A DNA stretch of 56,030 nt from a virus (IMGVR_UViG_3300030380_002075:1-56030); one strand, 5' to 3'. Shown: positions 26,064 through 34,846, counted from the stretch's first letter. A program made the numbers and translations. The notes: generated from the letters alone by a model not told the origin.

Positions 26064-29000
26064 CTAAGCCGCTACATCATCCCAATTAGTACCGGGACTA
26101 GGTGTCTCTTCAGTATAAGTTGTTTGTTCACTAGGAACAATGTTACTCCACGTATTACCCGGAGATGGCGTAATCTGGCTATAGCTGGTACTTGCACCGC
26201 TAGATATCTCACTCCAAGATGCGTTTTGGTCAGGGATAATCTCTCCCCATAAGAAAAGTTCGCCTACAGCACCACTAGCACTTACACCAATTAAAGTGAC
26301 AGTTGATTCAGCCGTGGTGGTAACTGAACCAACTTGTCCGTTAGCGGCCACACCCGTGATAGCTACTGATTGAACTAAATCAACGGTAACAGAACCAACT
26401 TGTCCGCTAGCGGCCACGCCTGTGACAGTTGTGTTACTGTCGCCGGTAACTGTTGCGGTGCCAACGTCTCCTGTGGCCGCTACACCTGTAACATCTACTT
26501 CAAGTAAAAGCTCAACAGTAACAGAACCGAGTTGTCCTGTAGCCGCTACACCGGTAACAGAAACGTTAGCATCTGCTGTAGTGGTTATCGTGCCGACATT
26601 TCCGGATGCCGATACACCTGTGATAGAAACGTTAGAAGTACCCGTTATTGTAGGACTTCCAACTGCACCTGATGCAGACAACCCTTCTTCGGAAACATTT
26701 GCGTCAGCAGTTATTGTCACTGTGCCAACATCGCCCGATGCGCTAACGCCTGTAACAGAAATATCAATGTCTGCGATAGCGGTTGCTGTGCCTACGTTAC
26801 CTGTAGCCTTTAAACCTGTCTCTGGAACATTTGCGCCCGCAGTAACTGTCGCTGTGCCAACATTACCCGATGCGGCAACACCGGTTACATCTACTTCTGC
26901 GACACCAACAGCGGTTGCTGTTCCAACGGCTCCTGTAGCGGCAACACCGGTTACATCCACTGGTTGAATTAAATCAACTGTAACCGCGCCGGGTTGTCCT
27001 GCGGCGGCTAAACTGCCAAGAGTAAGATTAGAATCACCTGTTACAGAAAAACCGTTGCCAACTTGACCGGTAGCTTTTAAGCCTGTTTCTGTGATGCTTG
27101 AATCAATGACAACAGTAGAACCGCCGTCAACTTGACCGGTGGCTGACTGACCTGTTCCAGTAACACTAGAATTACCCGTTACTGTAAATCCAGCGCCTAC
27201 CTGTCCAGATGCGGCTAATCCAGTCTCTGTAACGTTGGAATCCGCTGTAACCGTAGTGCCGGTTCCTACTTGACCAGTAGCCGACTGACCCGTAACAGAA
27301 ACTTCTACGCTTCCAGCAAGTTCTACGATAACGGAACCTACGTCTCCTGTAGCAGATAGGCTTCCTACGGTGATTGAAATGTCAGCCTTACCTACGGCGG
27401 TTCCAACTTGTCCCGTCGCGTTTAAACCGGTAAGCGATAAGTTACTGTCTCCGGTAACAGTGACAGTGCCAATCTCCCCGGTAGCTTTTAAGCCTGTTTC
27501 TGTGACAGTGCCGGTGCCGGTTACGGTAACTGAGCCGACATCTCCTGATGCGGCAACTCCTGTACCTGTGACATTAGAGTCGGCTGTAACTGTTACCGTT
27601 CCAACATCTCCTGATGCGGCAACTCCTGTGCCTATAACATTAGAGTCGGCTGTAACTGTTACCGTTCCAACATCTCCTGATGCGGCAACTCCTGTACCTA
27701 TAACACTTGAATTACCAGAAGGAGTAACTGAACCAACCTTACCTGTGGCAGAGACGGCACTAACCGTTACATTGGCATCTGCATTGACTAAACCGGGAAA
27801 AGTTCTCAGTCCAAAAAGGTTTTCTTCATTGTCACCACTGTCGTCTTCAACAATAACTCCGACAGGAACTTCGGATACGATCCGCATACCAGCGGTCAAA
27901 TCGTAGGATTTCGCAATCGGTGTGAGGTTAGAGTCTGTTGTAGAGTTAGAAACTAATTGAAACTTAGTCGGAAAATCTGCATCTGTCGTATCTGCATCAA
28001 GTTGAACCGTGTCAATTAAGTTACCGCTTGAGTCAAAGACGTTAATATTACGACCTTTAGTCCCCGGCGCACCCATGATGGCGAGGAACTCTGCATCCTC
28101 AATTAACCTAAACTCGTGAGCAAAACATCCTTCGGCTATCCAGCTTGTCTTTTCTCCACCGTCACCATCGGCTAATGCAAAACCAGCTACATCCGCTCCA
28201 GTAACTACCCGAACGGACGGCCCTGTATAGTCTGAGGCACTACCTCCAGTGTTCTTAAATGTGCTTATTGTACTGGATGTGCCGCCTTCACCATTCGACC
28301 TAAACTCCACGTAACTAGCTGACGATCCATAGTCTTCAACTTTAACGACCGTTCCACCGCTTGAGGCAAAGCCGTAGATTTCTCGGCTTGCAGGAAATAG
28401 AGGATGTGTGTCTGCAAAACTAGCGTTACTAGATTTGAAGCCAACAATCGGCAGGTCTGAAAAGATTTGATATTCAGGGTCGCTTGTGTCGTCTGCGTAG
28501 GTTTGTGTAGTTGTGGTGTTGTCTGGGACACTGAGTGTTGTCTCTAATGACCCGTCCTTAAATATTTCAACTGTTGCGGTGCCGGATATGGATCTGAATT
28601 GTAGCCTGACACCTGTTCTGGTATTTCTAATACCAAACGAAGTACCTTGCCACGATGTAGGCACACCAGTAGTTTCGTTGTTGCTACTCTGTAGTGTGAT
28701 TGGCTTGTCAGCAGATATCAGTTTGTTTTTATAGTCTGACGCACTGACAGTAAGTGTCCCGCCAGCCGAACTGATTGTTCCAAGAGAAGACCCATCAGAA
28801 GAAACAGTGGTGCTGTCTTCAAATGCCATGACCTTGACATTTGGGTTGCCTGAGTCCGTAGGAACAAAGTACTCAGCGTTGAGAGCACCGCCTAGATCAG
28901 GGTTACCTCTAGCGTAAAGAGCTTGTGCTGTAACAGTGACATCTGCTGTAACGGTGACAGATCCAACATTACCCGACGCGGCTAAACCCGTCTCAGTAAC

Positions 29001-29330
29001 GCTAGACGCTCCCGTTATAGTAACGGCCCCAACATTACCAGATGCGGCTACACCTGTTTCAGTGGTATTTGAATCACCAGATGCCGTACCTGATCCAACA
29101 TCACCAGATGCAGAAAGACCAGTAGCGGAGACTGAAGCTCCTATTGAAACGGATACTGAACCAACTTGACCTGTTGCCGTAGCAACAGCTACATCACCTT
29201 GATTCCAGCCAAGCTCACCAAAACCCGCTCGACCCCAACCGGAAAAAGGAACGACAGCGTCAGCTTCGCCCTCTCCCCATGCAAGTTGACCCCATCCCGC
29301 ACGGCCCCAGCCGCTAGCGGGACTGGACAT
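26064..29330 (-). CDS. Giant repeat fibre/adhesin (22-residue repeats)
   Basis: A 1,088-aa protein. The N-terminus has WGRAGWGQLAWGEG-type turns, then about four 22-residue repeats. A central globular beta domain (about residues 140-570) follows, then about 22 more repeats of the form G[VL].A[ST]G.VG..TVT.D.NV..T. The C-terminus has short W..I.PSPGT repeats. Regular short beta repeats suggest a beta-solenoid fibre. Two neighbouring units are almost identical at the DNA level (66 bp each). It is probably a long side fibre or adhesin whose length may vary between strains. Confidence 0.8.
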   Translation of the reverse strand: MSSPASGWGRAGWGQLAWGEGEADAVVPFSGWGRAGFGELGWNQGDVAVATATGQVGSVSVSIGASVSATGLSASGDVGSGTASGDSNTTETGVAASGNVGAVTITGASSVTETGLAASGNVGSVTVTADVTVTAQALYARGNPDLGGALNAEYFVPTDSGNPNVKVMAFEDSTTVSSDGSSLGTISSAGGTLTVSASDYKNKLISADKPITLQSSNNETTGVPTSWQGTSFGIRNTRTGVRLQFRSISGTATVEIFKDGSLETTLSVPDNTTTTQTYADDTSDPEYQIFSDLPIVGFKSSNASFADTHPLFPASREIYGFASSGGTVVKVEDYGSSASYVEFRSNGEGGTSSTISTFKNTGGSASDYTGPSVRVVTGADVAGFALADGDGGEKTSWIAEGCFAHEFRLIEDAEFLAIMGAPGTKGRNINVFDSSGNLIDTVQLDADTTDADFPTKFQLVSNSTTDSNLTPIAKSYDLTAGMRIVSEVPVGVIVEDDSGDNEENLFGLRTFPGLVNADANVTVSAVSATGKVGSVTPSGNSSVIGTGVAASGDVGTVTVTADSNVIGTGVAASGDVGTVTVTADSNVTGTGVAASGDVGSVTVTGTGTVTETGLKATGEIGTVTVTGDSNLSLTGLNATGQVGTAVGKADISITVGSLSATGDVGSVIVELAGSVEVSVTGQSATGQVGTGTTVTADSNVTETGLAASGQVGAGFTVTGNSSVTGTGQSATGQVDGGSTVVIDSSITETGLKATGQVGNGFSVTGDSNLTLGSLAAAGQPGAVTVDLIQPVDVTGVAATGAVGTATAVGVAEVDVTGVAASGNVGTATVTAGANVPETGLKATGNVGTATAIADIDISVTGVSASGDVGTVTITADANVSEEGLSASGAVGSPTITGTSNVSITGVSASGNVGTITTTADANVSVTGVAATGQLGSVTVELLLEVDVTGVAATGDVGTATVTGDSNTTVTGVAASGQVGSVTVDLVQSVAITGVAANGQVGSVTTTAESTVTLIGVSASGAVGELFLWGEIIPDQNASWSEISSGASTSYSQITPSPGNTWSNIVPSEQTTYTEETPSPGTNWDDVAA
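26260..27785 (-). repeat. Tandem ~66-bp repeats encoding 22-aa fibre units
   Basis: About 22 in-frame units encode the repeat array of the giant fibre. Most are diverged, but 27541-27606 and 27607-27672 differ by only two bases, and a third unit begins at 27673 before diverging. This is a sign of recent tandem duplication and possible copy-number variation. A shorter array of about four units lies at roughly 28920-29190. Confidence 0.9.
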
Positions 29331-29776
29331 TACTCGACCCTAATAATCGCGTTCGATGAAGTAGGACTAGACCCGCCCGGAAAGACGATTGTAAATGTAC
29401 CTGCTGTTGACGTCTTATCCGCAGTGAAATCTAAAACAACAACTGCCGGATCTCCGGTCGCGCTGTCATTATAAATCAAAGCACCTCTAGCAGTGATCGT
29501 TGCCGTAGTAAAAGACAAATCAGCGAAGTCAGTGAAAGCTTTAGTTGACGATGTTGTAACACCAGAATTCGTTAAAGCACCTCCGCCCGCGGCATACGAC
29601 CCTGAATTACTAACCTCGTTTGAAGTTGTGTAACCAGTAGTTGCCGCCGTAAAACTAGCACTATTGCTGTACAGAGCTAATTTAAAAGTATTACCGCCGC
29701 TAGACTTAAAATTGTGAGTGCCCTCCATAAGCTCGCCTTTAAACGAGGTACACATGAAGTTTCCGCTAAATGCCAT
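29330..29776 (-). CDS. Conserved small virion/tail protein
   Basis: A 148-aa beta-rich protein with the pattern NTFKLALYSNSASFTAATTG ... TITARGALIYND ... TIVFPGG, frequent in marine podo- and siphoviruses near fibre genes. The exact role is unknown and a tail or fibre connector is possible. Its stop touches the giant fibre start (1-nt overlap). Confidence 0.7.
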   Translation of the reverse strand: MAFSGNFMCTSFKGELMEGTHNFKSSGGNTFKLALYSNSASFTAATTGYTTSNEVSNSGSYAAGGGALTNSGVTTSSTKAFTDFADLSFTTATITARGALIYNDSATGDPAVVVLDFTADKTSTAGTFTIVFPGGSSPTSSNAIIRVE

Positions 29777-29777
29777 A

Positions 29778-30068
29778 TCATAATCTCCTCAGTTGATCGG
29801 CAAGTTCATGTTGACCTGCCTTACGGAGGTCTGCACACAGTGTAGCACGATCCTGCTCAATTCCCATTTTAATGTAATGAGTAACAACTGCAAGCATTTG
29901 ATCCTTAAAGGCTCTTGCCTGTGCCTGAAGAAGTGGATGAGCATTATCTCCAACATTGATTAACTTATTAACACAAAAGTCTGCAACTTGTTCCGGAGAA
30001 TGCCCACCATTACTGCTCGTCACAATTGTTGGTGGTTCCACAGAACCGATAGTTTTTAAATTAAGCAT
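29778..30068 (-). CDS. Small helical hypothetical protein of the tail region
   Basis: A 96-aa helical protein (SPEQVADFCVNKLINVGDNA ... GIEQDRATLCADLRKAGQHE). Similar small proteins occur beside tail genes in related marine phages. No catalytic or membrane motif is visible. It may be a chaperone or structural helix bundle, which is inference. Confidence 0.65.
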   Translation of the reverse strand: MLNLKTIGSVEPPTIVTSSNGGHSPEQVADFCVNKLINVGDNAHPLLQAQARAFKDQMLAVVTHYIKMGIEQDRATLCADLRKAGQHELADQLRRL

Positions 30069-30070
30069 AG

Positions 30071-30769
30071 TTATCCTCTGTATAGCTCATCAGCATCCAC
30101 GGGTTCCGGAGCCTGCGTGATGCTGGATAAAGGTTGAATATTTATAGCGCCTTCGTCTGTAACAGAAACATGTGGTGGATCCTCCAGACGATGATAACCA
30201 TAAAGTTTTTGATGCGGCGGAATATTCGCGTCCATAAAGGGAGAATCAGGAGCTATTGACAATTTTATACCGTTGGCACAAATCAAACCGCACCAAAACT
30301 CACAACATCCTCGTCCCGCTTCAGCAAAGTGAACTGCTTCAGAATAAGAAAAGTCAATTCCGTAAATAGCTAACTCTCCAACTTCTTGATAGAGTGCATA
30401 AGCTAAAGCATACGCCGCAGTATTGTTTAAATACGAACAGCCCGTAGTTCTTATGACCTGCTCTATAGGATATTTTTCCACCGAAGGACACCGCTCATCT
30501 ACAGTGCAACTGTAAATAGGAAAGTCTTGCTTGCTAGAAATAACTTCAGAAACAATGCCTGTCTGTCCGCCAGCCTGTTCACCATCCAAGAATCGTGTTG
30601 GCGGATCCATCATAAACATACGGTCTGTTTTGTAAATACCCGCCGTGGCATTTATCGTCCAGACCTCATTAAATTTTTGAGAAAAAGCTAAAGCCATAGC
30701 AAAATTAACTTGAGACTTACCCATGGCTACAAGAGCGATTTTGGCACCTTTTAACTTTTTATACTTCAT
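30071..30769 (-). CDS. DUF115/MptE-like (glycosyltransferase-like) protein
   Basis: A 232-aa protein with a Rossmann-like N-terminus (KGAKIALVAMGKSQVNFAMA), then MMDPP and a later IYGIDFSY strand-loop, resembling DUF115/6-hydroxymethylpterin kinase-like and glycosyltransferase-like proteins. It may modify sugars on the virion or host, and substrates are unknown. The ATG behind GAGAGG is chosen; the longer reading frame would need a TTG four codons earlier. Cys-rich segments (GRGCCEFWCGLIC) are notable. Confidence 0.6.
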   Translation of the reverse strand: MKYKKLKGAKIALVAMGKSQVNFAMALAFSQKFNEVWTINATAGIYKTDRMFMMDPPTRFLDGEQAGGQTGIVSEVISSKQDFPIYSCTVDERCPSVEKYPIEQVIRTTGCSYLNNTAAYALAYALYQEVGELAIYGIDFSYSEAVHFAEAGRGCCEFWCGLICANGIKLSIAPDSPFMDANIPPHQKLYGYHRLEDPPHVSVTDEGAINIQPLSSITQAPEPVDADELYRG

Positions 30770-30835
30770 TAAACCTCTCAAATATCGTCTGCGATAATAT
30801 AAGAGTTTTGCATAAAGGGGAGAAAGTGTAAACTG

Positions 30836-31486
30836 CTACTGTTTCGGTATTACGATACGTCCTGCTGTGTATTCCTGCGTAGTCTCTTCGGCCTCACCAA
30901 GAATCTTCAGCGTCGCCAACGCTTCAGCGTATCTTTGACTGTAAATTTGTGTCAGGTCAGGCTCACCCTTCATGAAAACATAGGCTTCAACTAAAGAGCC
31001 ATATAACATTGCAAGCGAAGCATTTTCAGAAAGCCACGTAGTCCCAGAGTCTGCGCCAGCAGTAAGGCTAGTCGGTCGATAGTAATAGTGTAATTCAGCG
31101 GCATACGCAGAATCTGGGGTTGGTCCAATAATAAAATTACCGTTGTCAAAAACAGCGTAGTATCGAGGAGCCCCTGTAGTAGAAGACGATGGATTAAATT
31201 CTTGAATAAAATTAACGTCTTTAAACAATAAGAAAACTTTTTCACCACCAGAGGTGGTGAAAGAAAGCGAAAACGGAGCAAGAAAATCAGAGGGCGACGC
31301 TAAAAACTGATTAGATGAAGTGAAGTTAGCTGAAACGTTTTTACGAAATAGGTTTAATTGCACATTCTTTAAGATACGTTCTTCTGCGGCTCTTATAAAA
31401 ACAGGCAAATTAGTAACAAATGTCGTTTCGTTATTTTCCGTATAGTCTTGTATTGCCTGTTTAAGCTGGGCGTATGTAAAGCTCAT
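30836..31486 (-). CDS. Putative head-tail adaptor protein
   Basis: A 216-aa protein. The helical N-terminus (YAQLKQAIQDYTEN ... LPVFIRAAEERILKNVQLNL) resembles adaptor/tubular-A-type connectors that plug onto the portal, followed by a beta region (RYYAVFDNGNFIIGPTP). Its place between gp4-like and tail genes fits a head-tail connector. The assignment is by pattern and context. Confidence 0.6.
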   Translation of the reverse strand: MSFTYAQLKQAIQDYTENNETTFVTNLPVFIRAAEERILKNVQLNLFRKNVSANFTSSNQFLASPSDFLAPFSLSFTTSGGEKVFLLFKDVNFIQEFNPSSSTTGAPRYYAVFDNGNFIIGPTPDSAYAAELHYYYRPTSLTAGADSGTTWLSENASLAMLYGSLVEAYVFMKGEPDLTQIYSQRYAEALATLKILGEAEETTQEYTAGRIVIPKQ

Positions 31487-31788
31487 GATATGTTTACCTC
31501 CACCGATTCGACTTTAGCGTAGCTCACCAAAGGCTTTAACGTAGGTTTTTCCACTGTTGGAACACCCACATATACCTCAAAGGGCTCTTTTCTAGCCGGT
31601 CTAGCGTCTTTTATTGCCTGCGCGTCTACAACGCTACGAAAAGGACCTAATTGAGGGTGTTTCGGTTCAAATTCGTCCTTTCCAACTAATGCACCGTTCC
31701 ATTCTCTTCGCATGTCTTTGTAGCGATAACGCTGACCCGATCTATCAGAAATAGCGTAAGCAAATTTACCGCTAGCAAATTTAGACAT
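31483..31788 (-). CDS. Small structural-region protein
   Basis: A 101-aa basic protein with a compact N-terminus (FAYAISDRSGQRYRYKDMRR) and a conserved-looking EPKHPQLGPFRSV segment. It is common in this position in marine podoviruses. Function is unknown. It overlaps the adaptor gene by 4 nt and the gp4-like gene by 1 nt, so it is probably made in step with head-completion proteins. Confidence 0.65.
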   Translation of the reverse strand: MSKFASGKFAYAISDRSGQRYRYKDMRREWNGALVGKDEFEPKHPQLGPFRSVVDAQAIKDARPARKEPFEVYVGVPTVEKPTLKPLVSYAKVESVEVNIS

Positions 31789-32456
31789 TAGGTTGTCCTA
31801 AAATACTCGTATTGCGGAACAACGTTAAACGATGCTCGATCTCGATCTTCGGTCATAGCTCTTTCAAATTCTTCCTCATATACGGCTTTTAATATTTGTA
31901 ACCGTTGAGGGGCTCGCTTCAAAGCGATGTAATAAGCAAGACCTGCGGCTAGACAAGGATAAAACCGAAACGGAACCTCTAGGGTATTAACTTGCGTATC
32001 AGCATCCTGTATTCGGGTAAGCGCGTCGTAAAAAATAACGTCTGAACTGTTTTCCGGCGTCGGCCAAATTTTAAGATTTGGCGTAATCTGACGATCTAAA
32101 AAAAACTGTGTTGGACGCCCGGTGGTTGTTTTAGTTGGAATGTTTAAATATTCGTCTCGACTAAGCCTGTCTAGCGCAAAATCCGTTCCACTACGACGAA
32201 CAACTACCGATAGTATGTCAATAACATCTGTGCCCAGTGCTGTTGCGGCGGTTCCCGACGTGACTGTGAAAGAACGCTGTTCAATAGTCCATTGATTAAG
32301 CCCCCGATTCGCCCACTCTGCCAGCATCAAATTAAGGGATCGTTTAGCTGTTTTAAGATCATAACCAGTGCGAACCTCTAACCCACAGCGTTCAAAAGCT
32401 TCTTCAATGTAATCGGCTACATCAAGTTCAAAATCTGTTGAGCTAGAAGTTGTCAT
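31788..32456 (-). CDS. P22 gp4-like head-completion/tail accessory factor
   Basis: A 222-aa protein. The pattern EEAFERCG ... TAKRSLNLMLAEWANRGLNQ followed by WT is characteristic of gp4-like tail accessory factors, which bind the portal and close the packaged head. A helical first half is followed by strands (LSVVVRRSG, LKIWPTPE). The position between head and tail genes supports the call. Confidence 0.75.
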   Translation of the reverse strand: MTTSSSTDFELDVADYIEEAFERCGLEVRTGYDLKTAKRSLNLMLAEWANRGLNQWTIEQRSFTVTSGTAATALGTDVIDILSVVVRRSGTDFALDRLSRDEYLNIPTKTTTGRPTQFFLDRQITPNLKIWPTPENSSDVIFYDALTRIQDADTQVNTLEVPFRFYPCLAAGLAYYIALKRAPQRLQILKAVYEEEFERAMTEDRDRASFNVVPQYEYFRTT

Positions 32457-33133
32457 TCTTCTATTCCATCTGAATAAAGGTTATCAAACACTATATCAGG
32501 ATCTGTATAGCTTGTATGTCCCTCGGCAGAGTGTAGATACTGACTAGGTTTAAAATCAGGAGCCCCTTCTCCCGTATCCCATAAGGCCGGACTTGTGGCT
32601 CTGACTCGATTATTAGGTAAGGCGACAATGTTACCTTCCCACGGACCCTCCGTTAGATACAAAACGTGACTTTGTTTATGTTGATCTGGACTGTCTGCAA
32701 TAGGATTTTCCGTGTAATCAACCGTGAATACATATCGCGCCTCATAAAATTCATGATTAACTTTTGCGATCCAAGGACTAGAACTAACTCGATCCAACAC
32801 TACAACAGAATGATTAAAAGACTCACAATCCCAAGGCTGACAAAGATGATCTTCCATACGATCTGGCCAATCTTCAATGTCAATGTCTGCGACCAAAGCT
32901 TCTATGGGCATTCGTGCCCACATCGCACCTCCATGTAAATTTTCATCGCTATCCTCAAAATGTCTTTCACAACCAGTAAACACTACTTGAAAAGTCAAAG
33001 AACGATCAGGAATGGTGTTGACAGCAATCGCAAGTGCATGAAGATATTCACCGTGATACCGTTCATGATTACAGGTAAACTCGCGCCGCACCCAGCATTT
33101 GAAATGTGGGATATTGCTAATTAAATAGGACAA
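32453..33133 (-). CDS. Conserved marine-phage hypothetical protein (TTG start)
   Basis: A 226-aa acidic protein with a distinctive HFKCWVRREFTCNH N-terminus and many Trp and His residues. A similar protein is widespread in uncultured marine podoviruses. Function is unknown. The start appears to be TTG (33131-33133) with AGAGGA 7 nt upstream; no ATG is available before the conserved part. Confidence 0.7.
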   Translation of the reverse strand: MSYLISNIPHFKCWVRREFTCNHERYHGEYLHALAIAVNTIPDRSLTFQVVFTGCERHFEDSDENLHGGAMWARMPIEALVADIDIEDWPDRMEDHLCQPWDCESFNHSVVVLDRVSSSPWIAKVNHEFYEARYVFTVDYTENPIADSPDQHKQSHVLYLTEGPWEGNIVALPNNRVRATSPALWDTGEGAPDFKPSQYLHSAEGHTSYTDPDIVFDNLYSDGIEE

Positions 33134-33134
33134 A

Positions 33135-33350
33135 TTATATTCCTCTTACAACCGTAGTCCGAACTGTTCCGCCTTTACTCATTTTACGAACTGTTCCGCC
33201 TTTGGCTTTCTTCATTACAGGTCCGCCTTTAGCTTTCTTCATTACAGGTCCGCCTTTGGCTTTCTTCATTACAGGTCCGCCTTTAGCTTTCTTCATTACA
33301 GGTCCGCCTTTGGCTTTCTTCATTACCATGCTTCCTTTGGACTTTTTCAT
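33135..33350 (-). CDS. Lys/Gly repeat protein (MKKAKGGPV repeats)
   Basis: A 71-aa protein made almost wholly of the nonapeptide MKKAKGGPV repeated about five times, with flanking degenerate copies (KSKGS, KMSKGGTV). It is strongly basic and probably disordered, so it could bind DNA or an acidic virion surface. The DNA repeats are 27 bp long and alternate between two versions. A clear ribosome site (GAGGTAATT) precedes ATG. Confidence 0.75.
   Translation of the reverse strand: MKKSKGSMVMKKAKGGPVMKKAKGGPVMKKAKGGPVMKKAKGGPVMKKAKGGTVRKMSKGGTVRTTVVRGI
33190..33325 (-). repeat. 27-bp coding tandem repeats with 54-bp alternation
   Basis: Five tandem units of the pattern CCGCCTTTRGCTTTCTTCATT plus ACAGGT (plus strand) encode MKKAKGGPV. 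The R base alternates A/G from unit to unit, so the array reads as a 54-bp higher-order repeat produced by duplicating a pair of units. Confidence 0.9.
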
Positions 33351-33379
33351 AATTACCTCCTATGAATATCCTGCCCAAT

Positions 33380-33700
33380 TTAAGAGTATTGCGTTTTTTT
33401 TCGTCGATTATTCATTACGGCTCCACAGCCCCGATGATTCTTACGAACAGCACCGCCTTTTTCCATCTTAACTTCTGCTTTAGGGGTGTTCTTTACGACT
33501 TGCTCACCTTTTGCTCCAGCCTTTTTCTTTTTTCTAGCCGTAGCGGCGCGTTCTGACTTACTTAAACTTCTAGCTTTAGCGGCAGGTAAACATCTGTCAG
33601 GATTCTTTTTATCTTTAGAAGTTCCACATTTTCCTGCTATGTTTCCAGAACTATCTATACGGACCCAGTTCTGTTCTCGCCATTGCTTTAGCTGTCCCAT
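33380..33700 (-). CDS. Basic virion-region protein (DUF5872-like)
   Basis: A 106-aa Lys/Arg-rich protein. The core IAGKCGTSKDKKNPDRCLPA followed by AKARSLSKSERAATARKKKK is a recognisable phage and giant-virus element (DUF5872-like, from memory). It also has KMEKGGAV, the shared motif. It probably binds DNA or acts in packaging, which is inferred from charge. It overlaps the previous gene by one nucleotide (TAATG). Confidence 0.7.
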   Translation of the reverse strand: MGQLKQWREQNWVRIDSSGNIAGKCGTSKDKKNPDRCLPAAKARSLSKSERAATARKKKKAGAKGEQVVKNTPKAEVKMEKGGAVRKNHRGCGAVMNNRRKKTQYS

Positions 33701-33933
33701 TATTTTTTCTTCCGTTTAGAACCTTTAGCGTAGTTTGGATCCTTGCAATATTTGCTAGCGGCCATGTTTGCATAAGCTGACGGATATGTATCAAAGGTAC
33801 GTTTTGCCCACGCTTTACCCGCAGGACAAATCTTACCGCCAGATTTTACTTTACCGCCCTTGGCCATTCTACGAACAGCGCCTGTTCTTTTAGTAGGACA
33901 AGCTCCATTTCCTAGATTTACCCGACTCTTCAT
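33700..33933 (-). CDS. Basic virion-region protein with AKGG motif
   Basis: A 77-aa basic protein: a Cys/Gly-rich start, RRMAKGGKV, then KAWAKRTFDTYPSAYANMAA, a conserved helical segment of marine phage proteins, and a Lys-rich end (KGSKRKKK). The ATG at 33931-33933, with GGAG 8 nt upstream and an ATGA overlap, is preferred over a longer frame without a ribosome site. It forms part of a run of five small basic genes. Confidence 0.7.
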   Translation of the reverse strand: MKSRVNLGNGACPTKRTGAVRRMAKGGKVKSGGKICPAGKAWAKRTFDTYPSAYANMAASKYCKDPNYAKGSKRKKK

Positions 33934-34154
33934 ACAAATTTCTCCGCCACGAAAGTTGCAACTATTAATCCAGCTATTCCCCACATACGCATGTCTAACG
34001 TGTCAAGAGTTTTGCTTTGAGTAGTTAATTTATCGTTAATTGCGTCGTATCTCAAATTACATCCAGCCTCGTGCTTTTCTAGCAATAACAAAACATCTTT
34101 GGCTTGTAATTCTTTATCTTCTAACGACAAACTAATCACGGTTTTGTCATTCAT
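33930..34154 (-). CDS. Small coiled-coil protein with C-terminal membrane anchor
   Basis: A 74-aa protein. Residues 10-55 form a charged helix and residues about 57-74 (MWGIAGLIVATFVAEKFV) one hydrophobic segment. The layout resembles XhlA-like haemolysin/holin accessory proteins. It could help lysis or sit in the virion membrane-contact machinery. It lies in the basic-protein cluster rather than next to the lysozyme, so function is open. Confidence 0.65.
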   Translation of the reverse strand: MNDKTVISLSLEDKELQAKDVLLLLEKHEAGCNLRYDAINDKLTTQSKTLDTLDMRMWGIAGLIVATFVAEKFV

Positions 34155-34276
34155 TTCTTTTTGCCACGAATTACTTTAGATAAAGTTTTAGCTTGACCTG
34201 CGTGTAATTTAGATGCTTTTTTAAGACCTTTAATTACTTTTTGTATTCTTTTTTTACCTTTAGAATTTACACTCAT
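34151..34276 (-). CDS. Tiny basic protein
   Basis: A 41-aa protein of 13-14 Lys/Arg residues (MSVNSKGKKRIQKVIKGLKK ... VIRGKKK). Its start overlaps the preceding stop (TAATG), and its stop adjoins the next start (TGAATG), so it fills an otherwise odd gap in the gene chain. It is probably a DNA- or RNA-binding virion peptide, like its neighbours. Confidence 0.7.
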   Translation of the reverse strand: MSVNSKGKKRIQKVIKGLKKASKLHAGQAKTLSKVIRGKKK

Positions 34277-34566
34277 TAGCATTTCCATCTTCTACGAGCC
34301 GCGCAAATACGTTTGTTAGGTGTTTTCTTGCAGTCGATATTGTGCATTTTCTTTTGGCCCTCAGAACGCGCACAAAAAGACTTACGTCTCTTTGCATCCT
34401 TAGAGCCCTTCTTCACCTTTCCGGTAACAGCCGTTTTTAACTTACTGCCGGGGTTTTTCCGACGATAAGCCGCAACACCTGCTTTGGTCATGCCCGCCCC
34501 GGATTTGGTAGAACGAAAGTTCTTTTTATTCCGAGCGGGCATTTTTGACTTTTTACGCTCTGCCAT
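34276..34566 (-). CDS. Basic protein (DUF6321-like)
   Basis: A 96-aa Lys/Arg/Ser-rich protein. The core LTxxG-type start, here GAGMTKAGVAAYRRKNPGSK, followed by LKTAVTGKV and KRRKSFCARSEGQKK, is a known phage element (DUF6321-like, from memory). High charge and a few Cys suggest nucleic-acid binding. It is adjacent to capsid-region genes. Confidence 0.75.
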   Translation of the reverse strand: MAERKKSKMPARNKKNFRSTKSGAGMTKAGVAAYRRKNPGSKLKTAVTGKVKKGSKDAKRRKSFCARSEGQKKMHNIDCKKTPNKRICAARRRWKC

Positions 34567-34573
34567 TTGTTTT

Positions 34574-34846
34574 TTAATTAAAGAAAACCGTAGCGGCAGT
34601 TATTGCAGTAAACACTGACACGTTCACATCGCTCACCCTAATACCCTCCGCCGGAATATTGACGGAGTGCGTAGTAGAAGCATTAAAGTCAAGATCTAAA
34701 ACAGTTGATCCGCCACTACCGTCAGTAACGGTAAGTCGCGGTGTTCCGGTTGTAGTAGTTAACTGAATCTGACGAATACGCGCAGGGCCTACACCAAGAG
34801 ACCCTGTCCCAGTAATCCGTTTTGATCTTACATCAGAATCCGCCAT
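34574..34846 (-). CDS. Small beta-rich virion protein
   Basis: A 90-aa protein rich in Thr/Ser/Gly with short strands (RIRQIQLTTTTGTPRLTV). It looks like a capsid decoration or minor structural protein of marine phages. No specific family is recognised. It lies two genes downstream of the major capsid gene. Confidence 0.65.
   Translation of the reverse strand: MADSDVRSKRITGTGSLGVGPARIRQIQLTTTTGTPRLTVTDGSGGSTVLDLDFNASTTHSVNIPAEGIRVSDVNVSVFTAITAATVFFN

Noticed and set aside
26422-27906. Two long plus-strand ORFs (178-181 codons) opposite the giant fibre
   Set aside because: They are open because the sense strand is a regular 66-bp repeat with biased codons. They have no ribosome sites, and their Val/Pro/Thr repeats simply mirror the fibre repeats.
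33190-33325. Short regular repeats suggesting a CRISPR array
   Set aside because: The 27-bp units are directly tandem without spacers and encode an in-frame Lys/Gly repeat protein.
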